Shown: in pieces, positions 26,399-34,493 of the stretch
Numbering within the stretch: the first letter of the stretch is position 1
Layout of the letters: each line of letters begins with the position of its first letter
Assembly: GCA_963797265.1 (NCBI GenBank)
Contig: CAWCOY010000005.1
Coordinates: 62,001-126,000, forward strand
DNA: 64,000 nt
From: DASUPK01 sp963797265
GTDB lineage: Bacteria > Actinomycetota > Thermoleophilia > Solirubrobacterales > 70-9
Direction: 5' to 3'
The notes under the pieces: model-generated
Told to the model about the DNA's origin: nothing
The model's input: the letters and a program-made list of their open reading frames with translations, nothing else
Databases searched by the model: none
Translations under genes and position numbers: made by a program

Positions 26399-26711
26399 CC
26401 TGCCACTCCTTTCTGGGTCCACGCCCGTCCGGCTTGTACGCGTACGCTCGTGGTACCGCGTTGGACGAAACGGAGCGGAGGCCAAGCGCGTCGGCGAGTC
26501 CATTGGGCTGGTCGGCGAATCCGGCGACCGCCGCTATTCGCCCTTCACCCTAACCTGCTGTCCGCCCCCGTGGGGGTGAACTTCGTCACTCCCGGCGACG
26601 GAGGAGCGTGGTCGCGATCGGCTACACAAGTCAAGTTCCGCCTTGGACTTCGAGCGCTGCTTTGCATGGAAAGCGGCTGTTTCGGGTCACCCGCGAGATA
26701 CTGCGTGGGCG
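26399..26711. other. 313-bp divergent intergenic region
   Basis: Separates the secreted beta protein (minus) from the SnoaL-like gene (plus). It contains the minus-strand AGGAG site near 26405-26412, an inverted repeat TTCACCC/GGGTGAA (26544-26550 and 26574-26580) around a CGCCCCCGTGGGGG hairpin, and the GCATGGAAAGC promoter box at 26664. No further gene is supported. Confidence 0.5.
26664..26702 (+). promoter_or_regulatory. Shared SnoaL promoter box (GCATGGAAAGC ... GATACT)
   Basis: GCATGGAAAGC at 26664-26674 and GATACT at 26697-26702; the ATG follows after exactly 9 nt. The gap between TGGAAA and GATACT is 24 nt here versus 16 nt in the copies at 25696 and 28154, consistent with an 8-nt insertion. 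Confidence 0.55.
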
Positions 26712-27113
26712 ATGTCGAATGAGAAGGTCGAACTGGCCGATCGCGCCTACGACGCCTTCAACCGACGCGATCTCGACGCCTTCCTCGCGTTCATCGACCC
26801 CGGGGTGGAGTTCACGGCGCGCACCGCTGAGATAGGGGGCGATCCTTACTTGCGCGGTCACGACGGCATCCGCAAATGGTGGCGAGACCTGTTCGCCGTC
26901 TTCCCCGACTACAAGGTTGAGATTCTCGAAGTGCGCGACCTCGGCGACTATGCGATCGTCGCCCTGCGCGCTCGCGGCCACGGCCTCGAAAGCGATGTGC
27001 CCGTCGACGAAGCGTTGTGGCACGTACACAAGTTGCGTGACGGCAAGTCGACTCGGTGGCAGCCCTTCCGAAGCGAAGCCGAAGCCCTCGAAGCCGCCGG
27101 GCTGTCGGAGTAG
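26712..27113 (+). CDS. SnoaL-like (NTF2-fold) protein
   Basis: 133 residues. SnoaL/NTF2 pattern: VELADRAYDAFNRRDLDAFLAFIDPGVEFTARTAEIGG, YLRGHDGIRKWWRDLFAVFPDYKVEI, ending EALEAAGLSE, a tail shared with the gene at 27710. The fold encloses a hydrophobic pocket; members act as cyclases, isomerases or binding proteins, and the ligand here is unknown. ATG 26712 lies 9 nt after GATACT, so a leaderless or nearly leaderless mRNA is likely. The ORF extension to 26643 reads through the promoter box and is rejected. Confidence 0.87.
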   Translation: MSNEKVELADRAYDAFNRRDLDAFLAFIDPGVEFTARTAEIGGDPYLRGHDGIRKWWRDLFAVFPDYKVEILEVRDLGDYAIVALRARGHGLESDVPVDEALWHVHKLRDGKSTRWQPFRSEAEALEAAGLSE

Positions 27114-27175
27114 CGCTTGGGACGGTCGCTATGGAGTTCCTCACCTAACACCGAATTGGAAGGAACGTGAGTTGA

Positions 27176-27583
27176 ATGACCACGAATCAGCAGGGGTCCG
27201 ACGGCGCGACACGGGTGGCCTACATCCTCGGCGTGCCCTTGGCAGAGAACGTCGTGCGGCAGTGGCCGCAGATGAACGAGATTGTCCGCACCAGCAAGCT
27301 CGTCGCCGACGTTGAAGGGAATTTTCCCGAACTCACCCTGGAGGTCGGTAGGCGTCTGCAGCTCGATGACGTTGTCGTGGTCGAGTGGACCTGCGACTAC
27401 GGCGACGGACGCCTCTATCGGAACGTGACCATCGGTGAGCTGGAGGACGGGAAGGCTGTGCGCGTCACTGACTACTGGGGCGAGCCCACAACGACGCCCG
27501 AGTGGCGCCAGGAGCTGACTGATCGACTCGACATGCCCGGCGACGGCATCTGGCCGGACGGTGAGCACCTCAGCCACTACTGA
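27176..27583 (+). CDS. NTF2-like/SnoaL-type polyketide cyclase-like protein
   Basis: 135 residues. Weaker NTF2-like match: AENVVRQWPQMNEIVRTSKLVADVEG, LTLEVGRRLQLDDVVVVEWTCDYGDGRLYRNVTIGELEDGKAVRVTDYWGEPTTTPEW, the last part typical of the SnoaL C-terminal sheet. GGAAGGAACG upstream serves as ribosome-binding site. Follows the previous SnoaL gene by 62 bp on the same strand and may be co-transcribed. Function unknown. Confidence 0.78.
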   Translation: MTTNQQGSDGATRVAYILGVPLAENVVRQWPQMNEIVRTSKLVADVEGNFPELTLEVGRRLQLDDVVVVEWTCDYGDGRLYRNVTIGELEDGKAVRVTDYWGEPTTTPEWRQELTDRLDMPGDGIWPDGEHLSHY

Positions 27584-27709
27584 TCGGGCTATTTTCACCC
27601 CGATTGCTGGGAGCGATGGAAGGAGAAGCATCCCGTTCCCGACGATGCTCCTGAGCCTCCGCGGCCGCCCGGGAAGTAGCTCCTTTTCGTCCAAAGCGGT
27701 AGTTCTGGA

Positions 27710-28114
27710 CTACTCCGACAGTCCGGCGGCTTTCCGGGCTGCCGCACGATCGAGAAATCCCTGCATGCGCACCACTCGCCCGTCGCGCACTTTGAAGACA
27801 GCCGCCGTGTCGATTTCCAACTCGACTCCACTGCCTCTGCCACGCCGGAATTCGTGGAACAAGACGACTACCTCGGAGCCGGCGTCGAGGAACCCCTCTG
27901 GCTCGATGCGGCGCTCCTCCCACGCCTCGCCATCCACCTCGTCGTACTCGCGGATGACCTCAGTGAGACCGCGGTAGACCCGGCCCTCCTGGACGCCACC
28001 GACGGTCCCGTGCAACTCGATCTCGGGATCGACCAGCTCCGCGAGTTGCGTCAGGTCTCGTCGCATAGAGGCATCGAGAAAAGCCTTCACGACGTTCGCG
28101 TTCTCCTCTGACAT
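27710..28114 (-). CDS. SnoaL-like (NTF2-fold) protein
   Basis: 134 residues. MSEENANVVKAFLDASMRRDLTQLAELVDPEIELHG, RVYRGLTEVIREYDEVDG, and the tail AARKAAGLSE show the same subfamily as the gene at 26712, in opposite orientation. ATG 28114 is chosen because GATACT lies 9 nt upstream and the family N-terminus starts there; the in-frame ATG at 28156 is inside the promoter box. The region between it and the convergent NTF2-like gene (126 bp) holds nothing recognised. Confidence 0.87.
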   Translation of the reverse strand: MSEENANVVKAFLDASMRRDLTQLAELVDPEIELHGTVGGVQEGRVYRGLTEVIREYDEVDGEAWEERRIEPEGFLDAGSEVVVLFHEFRRGRGSGVELEIDTAAVFKVRDGRVVRMQGFLDRAAARKAAGLSE

Positions 28115-28123
28115 ATCTCGCGA

Positions 28124-28154
28124 AGTATCACGCGAGAACCGCTGCTTTCCATGC
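28124..28154 (-). promoter_or_regulatory. Shared SnoaL promoter box (minus-strand copy)
   Basis: GCATGGAAAGC (28154-28144), then 16 nt between TGGAAA and GATACT (28129-28124), then 9 nt to the ATG at 28114. Spacing is identical to the copy at 25696. TGGAAA-N16-GATACT resembles a -35/-10 pair. Confidence 0.6.
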
Positions 28155-28267
28155 AAAGCGACAGCTGCGCGGCGGCGGGCCGAGCTGTCGCGCTCGCGTG
28201 AAAGGAGGAGCGCTCGGTGCCCCCGCTTGCCGCGTTCAAGACCCGGCCGCGTGTAACACAGCGCCGG

Positions 28268-28789
28268 CTAGAGCTCGGCGCGGCGGCGCATCTTGACGCC
28301 CGCGATGCCGATCACGATGCCGAGGGCGATGAGCAGCGGCAGGGTGGTGAATGCCGCGCCCGTCGACGGGCTGCCGGTGTCGAGCGGGTTAGCGGAGGAC
28401 GCGACTGCCGTGCCGGCTGCGCCCGCAGCGGCCCCGGCTGCGCCGGCAACGCCACCGCCGCCACCGCCACCGCCGCCGCCCCCGGCTGCGCCACCGCCCG
28501 CGCCACCACCAGTGCCGCCGCCGGGATCACCCGGGACGACGGAGGAGGTGCCGAAGTTGTTGTCCGAGCGGTACAGGTTGCTACCACCACCGCCCGATTT
28601 GCCCTGGCTCTTGGGCGGCGCTGCGTCGTGACGCCCGGCCTGGACCGGGATCTCGTACTGGTTGCCCTGCGGCGTGCCCGGGGCGGGGTCGGCGGTCTGA
28701 GCCGCGGCCGCCGAGGGGAGCAGCAAGAGAGCGGCCGCGGCGATCGCGACGGCCCAGCCCGGCTGAAAAAGTGAGGTGGAGCGGATCAT
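28268..28789 (-). CDS. Gly-rich surface protein with C-terminal membrane anchor
   Basis: About 173 residues. Signal peptide (WAVAIAAAALLLLPSAAAA-QT), a Pro/Gly/Ser-rich disordered middle including an uninterrupted run of more than ten glycines, then NPLDTGSPSTGAAF, a hydrophobic helix (LPLLIALGIVIGIAGV) and KMRRR. The C-terminal arrangement resembles a sorting signal (LxTG-like, helix, positive tail) but the exact sortase motif is not canonical. Probably a cell-envelope spacer protein at the start of the exopolysaccharide locus. Confidence 0.65.
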   Translation of the reverse strand: MIRSTSLFQPGWAVAIAAAALLLLPSAAAAQTADPAPGTPQGNQYEIPVQAGRHDAAPPKSQGKSGGGGSNLYRSDNNFGTSSVVPGDPGGGTGGGAGGGAAGGGGGGGGGGGVAGAAGAAAGAAGTAVASSANPLDTGSPSTGAAFTTLPLLIALGIVIGIAGVKMRRRAEL

Positions 28790-28821
28790 CTGTGCTCTCA
28801 GAAGGTAACCCGGGAACCGGC

Positions 28822-29544
28822 TCAAGAGAGCGGACCGCCGCCCGCCAGGAAGGCGATCACCAGGACGATGCTGAGGACGAAGCTCGTTCCGCCAAGCGCC
28901 AAACGGGTGCTCGCCTCGGGATGGCTTCGCTGTGCGTCGATCAGGATCCTCAGCTCGTCGCCGATCAGCCGGAACGGGATCAGCAGTGTGCGGAAGAGGA
29001 TCACCAGATCGCTGACGAAGCTCTGGGTACGGACGTAGCGAATGTCGAGCGCGAGCTTGCCGGGCAGGATCGTCTCGTAGTGCGCCAGCGGGTTGTTCGT
29101 GTCGAGATCGTCCAGGAAGTGGACGAGCTGGGTGAGGCCGGTGAGACCCGGGGCGACCTTGAGGATCTCGCGGTAGTCCTCCTCGTGCCGGGCGACGAAG
29201 TCGGGGTCTTCGGGCCTGGGGCCGACGACCCGCATGTCGCCCTTGATCACGTTCCAGAACTGCGGGAGCTCATCCAGCCGGTAGCGAGCCAGGAAGCGCC
29301 CGACCGGGGTGAAGCGAGGATCGAACGAGGTCGACAGACCGGGCCCCGTGGCCCCACTCTTCATCGTCCGGAACTTGAGCATCCGGAACGGGTGCCCGTT
29401 GAGGCCGATCCGGTTCGCGCGGTAGAAGACCGAGCCCGGCGAGTCGACGAAGACTACGGCCGCGATCAGCAGGCCAACGGGCAGCAGCACGGGCAGCAGC
29501 AGAAGCAGGATCACACAATCGACTACCCGATCAATCGGTCGCAC
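28822..29544 (-). CDS. Initiating sugar transferase (undecaprenyl-phosphate sugar phosphotransferase)
   Basis: About 240 residues, bacterial sugar transferase family (PF02397, WcaJ/WbaP C-terminal type). TM helix near the start (VILLLLLPVLLPVGLLIAAVV), then GSVFYRANRIGLNG, RMLKFRTM, LDELPQFWNVIKGDMRVVGPRPE and the APGLTGL segment. It transfers a sugar-1-phosphate to undecaprenyl phosphate, starting repeat-unit synthesis. GTG 29544 has AGGGAGG upstream. Residues predicted further upstream, up to 29664, derive from a duplicated G+C-rich stretch and are not included. Confidence 0.9.
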   Translation of the reverse strand: MRPIDRVVDCVILLLLLPVLLPVGLLIAAVVFVDSPGSVFYRANRIGLNGHPFRMLKFRTMKSGATGPGLSTSFDPRFTPVGRFLARYRLDELPQFWNVIKGDMRVVGPRPEDPDFVARHEEDYREILKVAPGLTGLTQLVHFLDDLDTNNPLAHYETILPGKLALDIRYVRTQSFVSDLVILFRTLLIPFRLIGDELRILIDAQRSHPEASTRLALGGTSFVLSIVLVIAFLAGGGPLS

Positions 29545-29855
29545 TCTGGCCCTCCCTGGCCCTCGGTCGTCTTCGCCGAGAGTTTCCCCGCACGAACGAT
29601 CCACCAAACACGAATTCGGTCGCACCCCGGCCCTCCCGGGGCCCCGGTCTAGACGCCTTGTCACTTAACTCCCCTACGATTTAGTTGTTTGAGTCGAAGC
29701 AGGGCCCCCTAGCCCGCGAGGCGCAGACTAGCCGATCGAAGTCGCCGCGAACAGGGGGAAAATTGCGGATTCTTAGCTGCTAAACAGGGGGAAAATTGCT
29801 GATTCTTAGACCGTAGAACCGCCTGGGACGCACGTCCGGGTGAGACGGGAGGGTC
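29545..29855. other. 311-bp divergent intergenic region of the exopolysaccharide locus
   Basis: Between the sugar transferase (minus) and the first DegT aminotransferase (plus). It contains a G+C-rich duplication (about 29537-29572 and 29615-29650, both starting GGTCGCAC) and the AT-richer tandem repeat at 29751-29809. Promoters for both directions must lie here. No ORF with coding character is seen. Confidence 0.6.
29751..29809 (+). repeat. Tandem 26-bp direct repeat, 33-bp period
   Basis: Two copies of ACAGGGGGAAAATTGC plus [G/T]GATTCTTAG (29751-29776 and 29784-29809), differing at one position, separated by CTGCTAA. They lie 47 bp upstream of the aminotransferase start. The conservation and phasing (three helical turns) suggest a paired regulator-binding site for the exopolysaccharide operon. 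Confidence 0.7.
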
Positions 29856-30986
29856 GTGTCCGACTGGCAGGTACCACTTTCAGCCGTGCGTCTGACGGAG
29901 GCCGACATCGAGGCGGCCGTGGACGTCTATCGCTCCGGCTGGCTCAGCATGGGCCCGCGCACCGAGGAGCTCGAGAGCGCCTTCGCCGAATACACCGGCT
30001 CTGGGCAGGTTCTTGCAGTCAGCAGCTGCACCGCGGCGCTTCACCTCGCGACGTCGGGCCTCGGGCTGGGGCCCGGCGACGAGGCGGTCGTGCCCTCGAT
30101 CACCTTCGTCGCGAGCGCCAACGCCATCGCCTACACGGGCGCGCGCCCAGTCTTCGCGGAGATCGCGGCGATCGACCGGCCATGGCTGTCCGCCGAGGCG
30201 GCCGAGCGGGCGATCACACCCGACACGAAGGCGATCGTCGCCGTCTCCTACGGTGGCCATCCCGGCGAGGTCGAGGAGCTCCGGCAGCTGGCCGCGGATC
30301 GGAGCCTGGACTTGGTCGAGGACGCCGCGCACGGCTCCGGGTCGTGGCTGGGGGACCGCCACCTCGGGACCCTCGGCCGGGCGGGCGCGATCAGCTTCTC
30401 GGCGGGCAAGAACCTCGGCGTCGGCGAGGGCGGCGTGCTGCTCACCGACGACGAGGAGCTCGCCGAGCGGTCCCGGCTGATGCGCTGGCACGGGGTCACC
30501 AGGTCGATCTGGGAGCGCCACCGGACCGGCACCGAGAGCTACGACGTTGCGGGGCTGGGGTTCAACTACCGGATCGACGACCCGCGGGCCGCCCTGGCCC
30601 TCTCCCGCCTGAGCCGGCTGGACGACGACAACCGGCGCCGAGGGGAGCTCGAGTCCGTGTACCGCGACGAGCTCGGCGAGCTCGCCGGCCTCTCGCTGCT
30701 GGCGGCGCCCCCGGACTCAGCCCGGGTCAGCCACAGCATGTTCGCCGTGGTGGTCGACGAGGGCGTCGATCGCGACGGTTTCCGCGACTCGCTGGCCCAG
30801 GCCGGGATCCAGACCTCGGTCCACTTCTCACCGGTGCACCGCTTTGAGCTCTACTCGGACAGCGGCGCCGAGCTGCCGCTCACGGACGCCTTCGCGGCGC
30901 GCGCGGTCTCGCTGCCGATGTTCGCCGAGATGGAGGAGGGCCAGCAGGCCCAGGTCATCGAGGCCGTGCGGCAGGCGCTCGGCTAG
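29856..30986 (+). CDS. DegT/DnrJ/EryC1/StrS family aminotransferase (nucleotide-sugar)
   Basis: 376 residues, PLP-dependent fold type I. VSSCTAALHLATSGLGLGPGDEAVVPSITFVASANAI, VEDAAHGSG, and the PLP-lysine region SFSAGKNLGVGEGGVL; C-terminal YRIDDPRAALALSRL and VHFSPVHR. These enzymes transaminate keto-sugars on nucleotide or lipid carriers. GGGAGGG precedes GTG 29856. A second, distinct DegT enzyme lies at 34.5 kb, so the polymer probably contains at least two amino-sugar steps. Confidence 0.9.
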   Translation: MSDWQVPLSAVRLTEADIEAAVDVYRSGWLSMGPRTEELESAFAEYTGSGQVLAVSSCTAALHLATSGLGLGPGDEAVVPSITFVASANAIAYTGARPVFAEIAAIDRPWLSAEAAERAITPDTKAIVAVSYGGHPGEVEELRQLAADRSLDLVEDAAHGSGSWLGDRHLGTLGRAGAISFSAGKNLGVGEGGVLLTDDEELAERSRLMRWHGVTRSIWERHRTGTESYDVAGLGFNYRIDDPRAALALSRLSRLDDDNRRRGELESVYRDELGELAGLSLLAAPPDSARVSHSMFAVVVDEGVDRDGFRDSLAQAGIQTSVHFSPVHRFELYSDSGAELPLTDAFAARAVSLPMFAEMEEGQQAQVIEAVRQALG

Positions 30987-30992
30987 CAGCGT

Positions 30993-32171
30993 CTACGGGG
31001 CGGCCTGGTAGGCCGCAAAGGAGGGCTTGCGCTGGCCCGTGAAGGTCTGCAGGCCCCAGTCGGCGCTTCCCTCGCCCTCTGGCTCATCGTCGAGCCGGTA
31101 CCAGCCGAGTCCGGCCACATAGGGGAGGCGGTTGACCAGCTGGTAGGCGCTGGTCAGCCACTGCGCCTGCTGCTGGTCGGAGACGTAGAAGCCCAGGAAG
31201 AGATGGGCGGGATGAGTCGAGAGCACGCTCCACTCCGAGAACCAGATCAGCGGGGTGTGCCGGCGGTGCTTCTTCTTCTTGTGCTTCTTGGAGGTCTGGG
31301 CGACCGCGCTTCGGCCCCTCCTCTTGTGCTTTTCCTTCTTCTTGCCCAGGTACGCCTTCTTCAGCAGCTTGTGGATGGTGTCGGCGTCGCTCAGGCCAAG
31401 CAGGTTGTTGAGAGCGTGCTGGCGGATGTTCGGGAAGCGGCCCTCGAACGGGTTGTGGCCCCACCAGTCGAGCCGCGGCGGGCGCTTCTTCTTGCCCTTG
31501 CCGACTCGAGCCCACCGGATGAATTCGGCCGGTGAGACGGGAACGTTGGCGTTGAGGGTGTCCCCACCGATCACGATGTTCGCCCGGCTCGCCTGCTTGA
31601 GCGCGACGTACGCGGCGTCACAGAGCCGCGCGTAGGCGCGTGGCCCGACCGGGCTGTGCTGCGGCATCGGCTGGAAGTTGGCCCCGTAGTTGGGCTCGCC
31701 CCAGATCATCCAGTGGTGGACGCTCGGGTAGCGCTGGCTGATCGCGAACATGAAGTCCGCGTAGTCCTGGACGTTGTCCGGGACCCAGGTACGGCCCTTG
31801 CTCCCGTTCTCCCACGCCGGCGTGCCCTGCACCAGGACGGTCACGCTCATCCGGTACTGCGCCGCCTGCTGGACCGCGAAGTCTCCGTAGCTCGGCCACG
31901 TGTAGGCGGGATCGTTGGGGTTGCGGGCGTTCGCCGGGCGTCGGCTGGCGACCCGGTCCCACGGAATCTGCATCTGGAAGTTCTGGGCCCCGACCGCGGC
32001 GTAGGTCGGGAAGGCCGAACAGGCCGTGCCGCCCGGGCAGTTGGAGTTGCCTGTGGCGTAGGTGGTCGGTCCCCAGATCGACTTCAGGGCGGCGCTCGCG
32101 CTGGACGCGGAGCCCAGTGCCAGGGCGACCGTCAGGCAGAGTGGTAGGAGGAGGCGCCTTGTCAGGAGCAC
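30993..32171 (-). CDS. Secreted glycosidase-like (clan A) protein with Lys-rich insert, copy 2
   Basis: 392 residues. Signal peptide (LLLPLCLTVALALGSASSASA). TIM-barrel glycosidase features: FQMQIPWDRVASRRPAN, MIWGEPNYG with the Glu a plausible acid/base, WWGHNPFEGRFP, and LIWFSEWSV with the Glu a plausible nucleophile. Between them is an about 40-residue cationic insert (KKAYLGKKKEKHKRRG, SKKHKKKKHRRH). Overall similarity to the neighbouring gene (32172-33335) is high, showing tandem duplication. GTG 32171 abuts the upstream stop. It probably trims or remodels the exported polysaccharide. Confidence 0.82.
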   Translation of the reverse strand: MLLTRRLLLPLCLTVALALGSASSASAALKSIWGPTTYATGNSNCPGGTACSAFPTYAAVGAQNFQMQIPWDRVASRRPANARNPNDPAYTWPSYGDFAVQQAAQYRMSVTVLVQGTPAWENGSKGRTWVPDNVQDYADFMFAISQRYPSVHHWMIWGEPNYGANFQPMPQHSPVGPRAYARLCDAAYVALKQASRANIVIGGDTLNANVPVSPAEFIRWARVGKGKKKRPPRLDWWGHNPFEGRFPNIRQHALNNLLGLSDADTIHKLLKKAYLGKKKEKHKRRGRSAVAQTSKKHKKKKHRRHTPLIWFSEWSVLSTHPAHLFLGFYVSDQQQAQWLTSAYQLVNRLPYVAGLGWYRLDDEPEGEGSADWGLQTFTGQRKPSFAAYQAAP

Positions 32172-33335
32172 TTACGGGGCGGCAGCATAGGCGTCGAAGG
32201 ACGGCTTCCTTGCCCCGTTGCCGGTCAGCAGGCCCCAGGCGGCCCCCGCCTGACCGTTCGACGCCTCGTCCTCGAGGCGGTACCAGCCGAGTGCCTTGAC
32301 GTACTTCAGCTTCCGGACCATTCGGTAACCCGCGGTGATGTAACCGGCCTGTCGCTGGGGAGTCACATGGAACCCGCCGAACAGGTTCGGGCTTGCCTCG
32401 GACAGCACCGTCCACTCCGAGAGCCACAGCCGCGGAACCGCCAGTCCCTTCCTGGCCTTTCGAGCCCTTGCCTTCTTGGACAACCGCGCCTTCTTCCCCT
32501 TGCCCTTGGTTTTCACACCGTACGCCGCCTGGATCTCTCGGTAGAGCGTGTCCACATCGTTCAGGCCGCGGAACTTACCGATTGGCTTCTTCTTGATGTT
32601 GGGGAAGCGGCCCTCGAACGGGTTGTGGCCCCAGAGGTTCATCCGCGGCGGCCGGGACTTCTTGCCCTTGCCGACCCGCAGCCACTTGACGAAGTCAGGC
32701 GTGGAGACCGGCCCGCCGCCATTCAGGGTCATGCCACCGACGACGACGTTCGCCCGGCTCGCCTGCTTGAGCGAGACGTAGGCGAGATCGAGCAGCTTGG
32801 CATACGTCCTCGGGCCCACCCTGCTGTGCGGCGGCATCGGCTGAAAGTTGATCCCGTAGCTGGGCTCTCCCCAGATCTCCCAGATGTGAATGCTGGGGTA
32901 GCGCTTGCTGATCGCGTACATGAAGTCCGCGAAGTCCTGCGGGTTCGTGGGCGCCCAGGCCCGCGAGCGTCCACCGTTGGCCCAGGAGGGCGTGCCCTCG
33001 ACGAGGACCGCGAGGCTGATCCCGTACTGCGCCGCCTGCTGCGCGTCGTAGTCGCCGAAGGTGGGCCAGTGGTAGCCCGGGTCGTTGGGGTCCCGCGGGT
33101 TCGCGGGCCTCGAGGTGGCGACGGTGTCCCACGGGATCTGGAACTGGTAGTTCTTCGCGCCGAGCTGCTTGTAGACCGGGAAGGCCGAGCAGGGGTCGGG
33201 GCCCGTCGGGCAGTTGACGTCGCCCACGGGGAAGGTCGAAGGGCCCCAGATAGATTTCTCGGCGGCCTGTGCCGCCGAGGCTGAGGCAACTATGAGCACG
33301 GCCGTGAGGCCGAATAGGACGCGGAGCCGACGCAT
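32172..33335 (-). CDS. Secreted glycosidase-like (clan A) protein with Lys-rich insert, copy 1
   Basis: 387 residues, paralogue of the next gene downstream. Signal peptide (VLFGLTAVLIVASASAAQA), YQFQIPWDTVATSRPANPRDPNDPGYHWP, IWEIWGEPSYGINFQPMP, LWGHNPFEGRFPN, a cationic insert (KTKGKGKKARLSKKARARKARK), then LWLSEWTV. The paired Glu residues match a retaining clan-A mechanism. ATG 33335 gives the signal peptide; the ORF continues to 34127 only because the opposite strand codes for the glycosyltransferase. Divergent from that gene with 36 bp between. Confidence 0.83.
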   Translation of the reverse strand: MRRLRVLFGLTAVLIVASASAAQAAEKSIWGPSTFPVGDVNCPTGPDPCSAFPVYKQLGAKNYQFQIPWDTVATSRPANPRDPNDPGYHWPTFGDYDAQQAAQYGISLAVLVEGTPSWANGGRSRAWAPTNPQDFADFMYAISKRYPSIHIWEIWGEPSYGINFQPMPPHSRVGPRTYAKLLDLAYVSLKQASRANVVVGGMTLNGGGPVSTPDFVKWLRVGKGKKSRPPRMNLWGHNPFEGRFPNIKKKPIGKFRGLNDVDTLYREIQAAYGVKTKGKGKKARLSKKARARKARKGLAVPRLWLSEWTVLSEASPNLFGGFHVTPQRQAGYITAGYRMVRKLKYVKALGWYRLEDEASNGQAGAAWGLLTGNGARKPSFDAYAAAP

Positions 33336-33371
33336 GCAGACGCAGAACAATAAGGAAGGCCTCGAGTTGCG

Positions 33372-34493
33372 GTGCGAGTAGCCGTTCTCCTCCACAAAAC
33401 AGTTGTCCACGACGGCCGGGTGCTCCGCGAGGCGGGCGCTTTGGCCGACGCGGGCCACGACGTCGTGATCGTGCATCTGCCGAGCGGCGACGAGGGCGAG
33501 GTAAAGGGCGGCTTCCGGCTGCGCTCCGCCACGCCCGCGGAGTGGACGCGGCGGCTGCCCCGGACGCTCTGGCGGATGATCGCGCTCGGCTCGATCGCGC
33601 GCCGAGCACGCGCGGAGCGGCCCGACGTGGTGCACGCGAACGACATCGCGACGCTCATCCCGGGGTACTTCGCCGCCCGGCTGAGCGGCGCCAAGCTCGT
33701 CTACGACACCCATGAGTACGCCGTCGGCGTGCCGTACCGCAAGGCGATCTGGGCCTGGCTGGCGGCGACGATCGAGCGACTGCTGATCGGGCGCTGCGAC
33801 GCGGTGATCACCGTCTCCGACGGGATCGCCGAGCGGCTGCAGGAGCGCTACGGGCTGGATCGGAAGCCGACGGTGGTGAGGAACGTCCCCGACCTGCCGC
33901 CGCCCGGCGAGGCGCCGGACCTGCGCGAGCGGATGGAGATCGGCTCGGCCCCGCTGGTCCTTCACCAGGGCGCGGTCGCGGAGGGGCGTGGGGGAGGCAA
34001 CCTGGTGCGGGCCGTGGCGAGGATGGACTCGGCCCATCTGCTCTTCCTGGGGGCCGGCGGAGCCTTCGCCGAGGGGCTGCGCGAGCTCGGCCGCGGGGCG
34101 GGGCTCGACGGCCGTCTCCACTTCCACCCGCCGGTGCCCCTGGCCGACCTCCTCTCCTACACGTCACAGGCCGACGTCGGCGTCTCCCTGCTCGAGGACA
34201 CCTGCGAGAACCACCGCCTGGCGCTGCCCAACAAGCTGTTCGAGTACCTGGCCGCCGACCTCCCGGTGGTGGTCAGCGACCTGCCGGAGATGAGGCGGCT
34301 CGTGACCGAGCGCGGGGTGGGGTGGGTGACGGACTCGGGCGACCCCGCGGACATCGCCCGGGTGCTCGCCGAGGCGCTGGATGAGCGTGCCGACGACGGG
34401 CTCCACGAGCGGATCCGGGCGGCGGCCGGCGAGCTCAACTGGCCACGCGAGCGCTCCAGGCTGACCGACCTATACGCGAAGCTGGAGCCTTGA
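33372..34493 (+). CDS. GT4 family glycosyltransferase
   Basis: 373 residues, GT-B fold. N-domain VAVLLHKTVVHDGRVLREAGALADAGHDVVIVH, VVHANDIATLIPG, KLVYDTHEYAVGV; C-domain VITVSDGIAERLQERYG, VLHQGAVAEGRGG, and the donor-site EYLAADLPVVVSDLPEMRRLV (position of the GT4 E-x7-E region). It extends a lipid-linked oligosaccharide in the cytoplasm. GTG 33372 follows AAGGAAGG. It overlaps the next gene by 4 nt (TTGA), so the two are coupled. Confidence 0.9.
   Translation: MRVAVLLHKTVVHDGRVLREAGALADAGHDVVIVHLPSGDEGEVKGGFRLRSATPAEWTRRLPRTLWRMIALGSIARRARAERPDVVHANDIATLIPGYFAARLSGAKLVYDTHEYAVGVPYRKAIWAWLAATIERLLIGRCDAVITVSDGIAERLQERYGLDRKPTVVRNVPDLPPPGEAPDLRERMEIGSAPLVLHQGAVAEGRGGGNLVRAVARMDSAHLLFLGAGGAFAEGLRELGRGAGLDGRLHFHPPVPLADLLSYTSQADVGVSLLEDTCENHRLALPNKLFEYLAADLPVVVSDLPEMRRLVTERGVGWVTDSGDPADIARVLAEALDERADDGLHERIRAAAGELNWPRERSRLTDLYAKLEP

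Noticed and set aside
32172..34127. 651-residue ORF appearing to extend the glycosidase-like gene upstream by 264 residues
   Set aside because: The extra part runs antisense to the GT4 gene, has Arg/Pro-rich shadow composition, and the real signal peptide starts at 33335.
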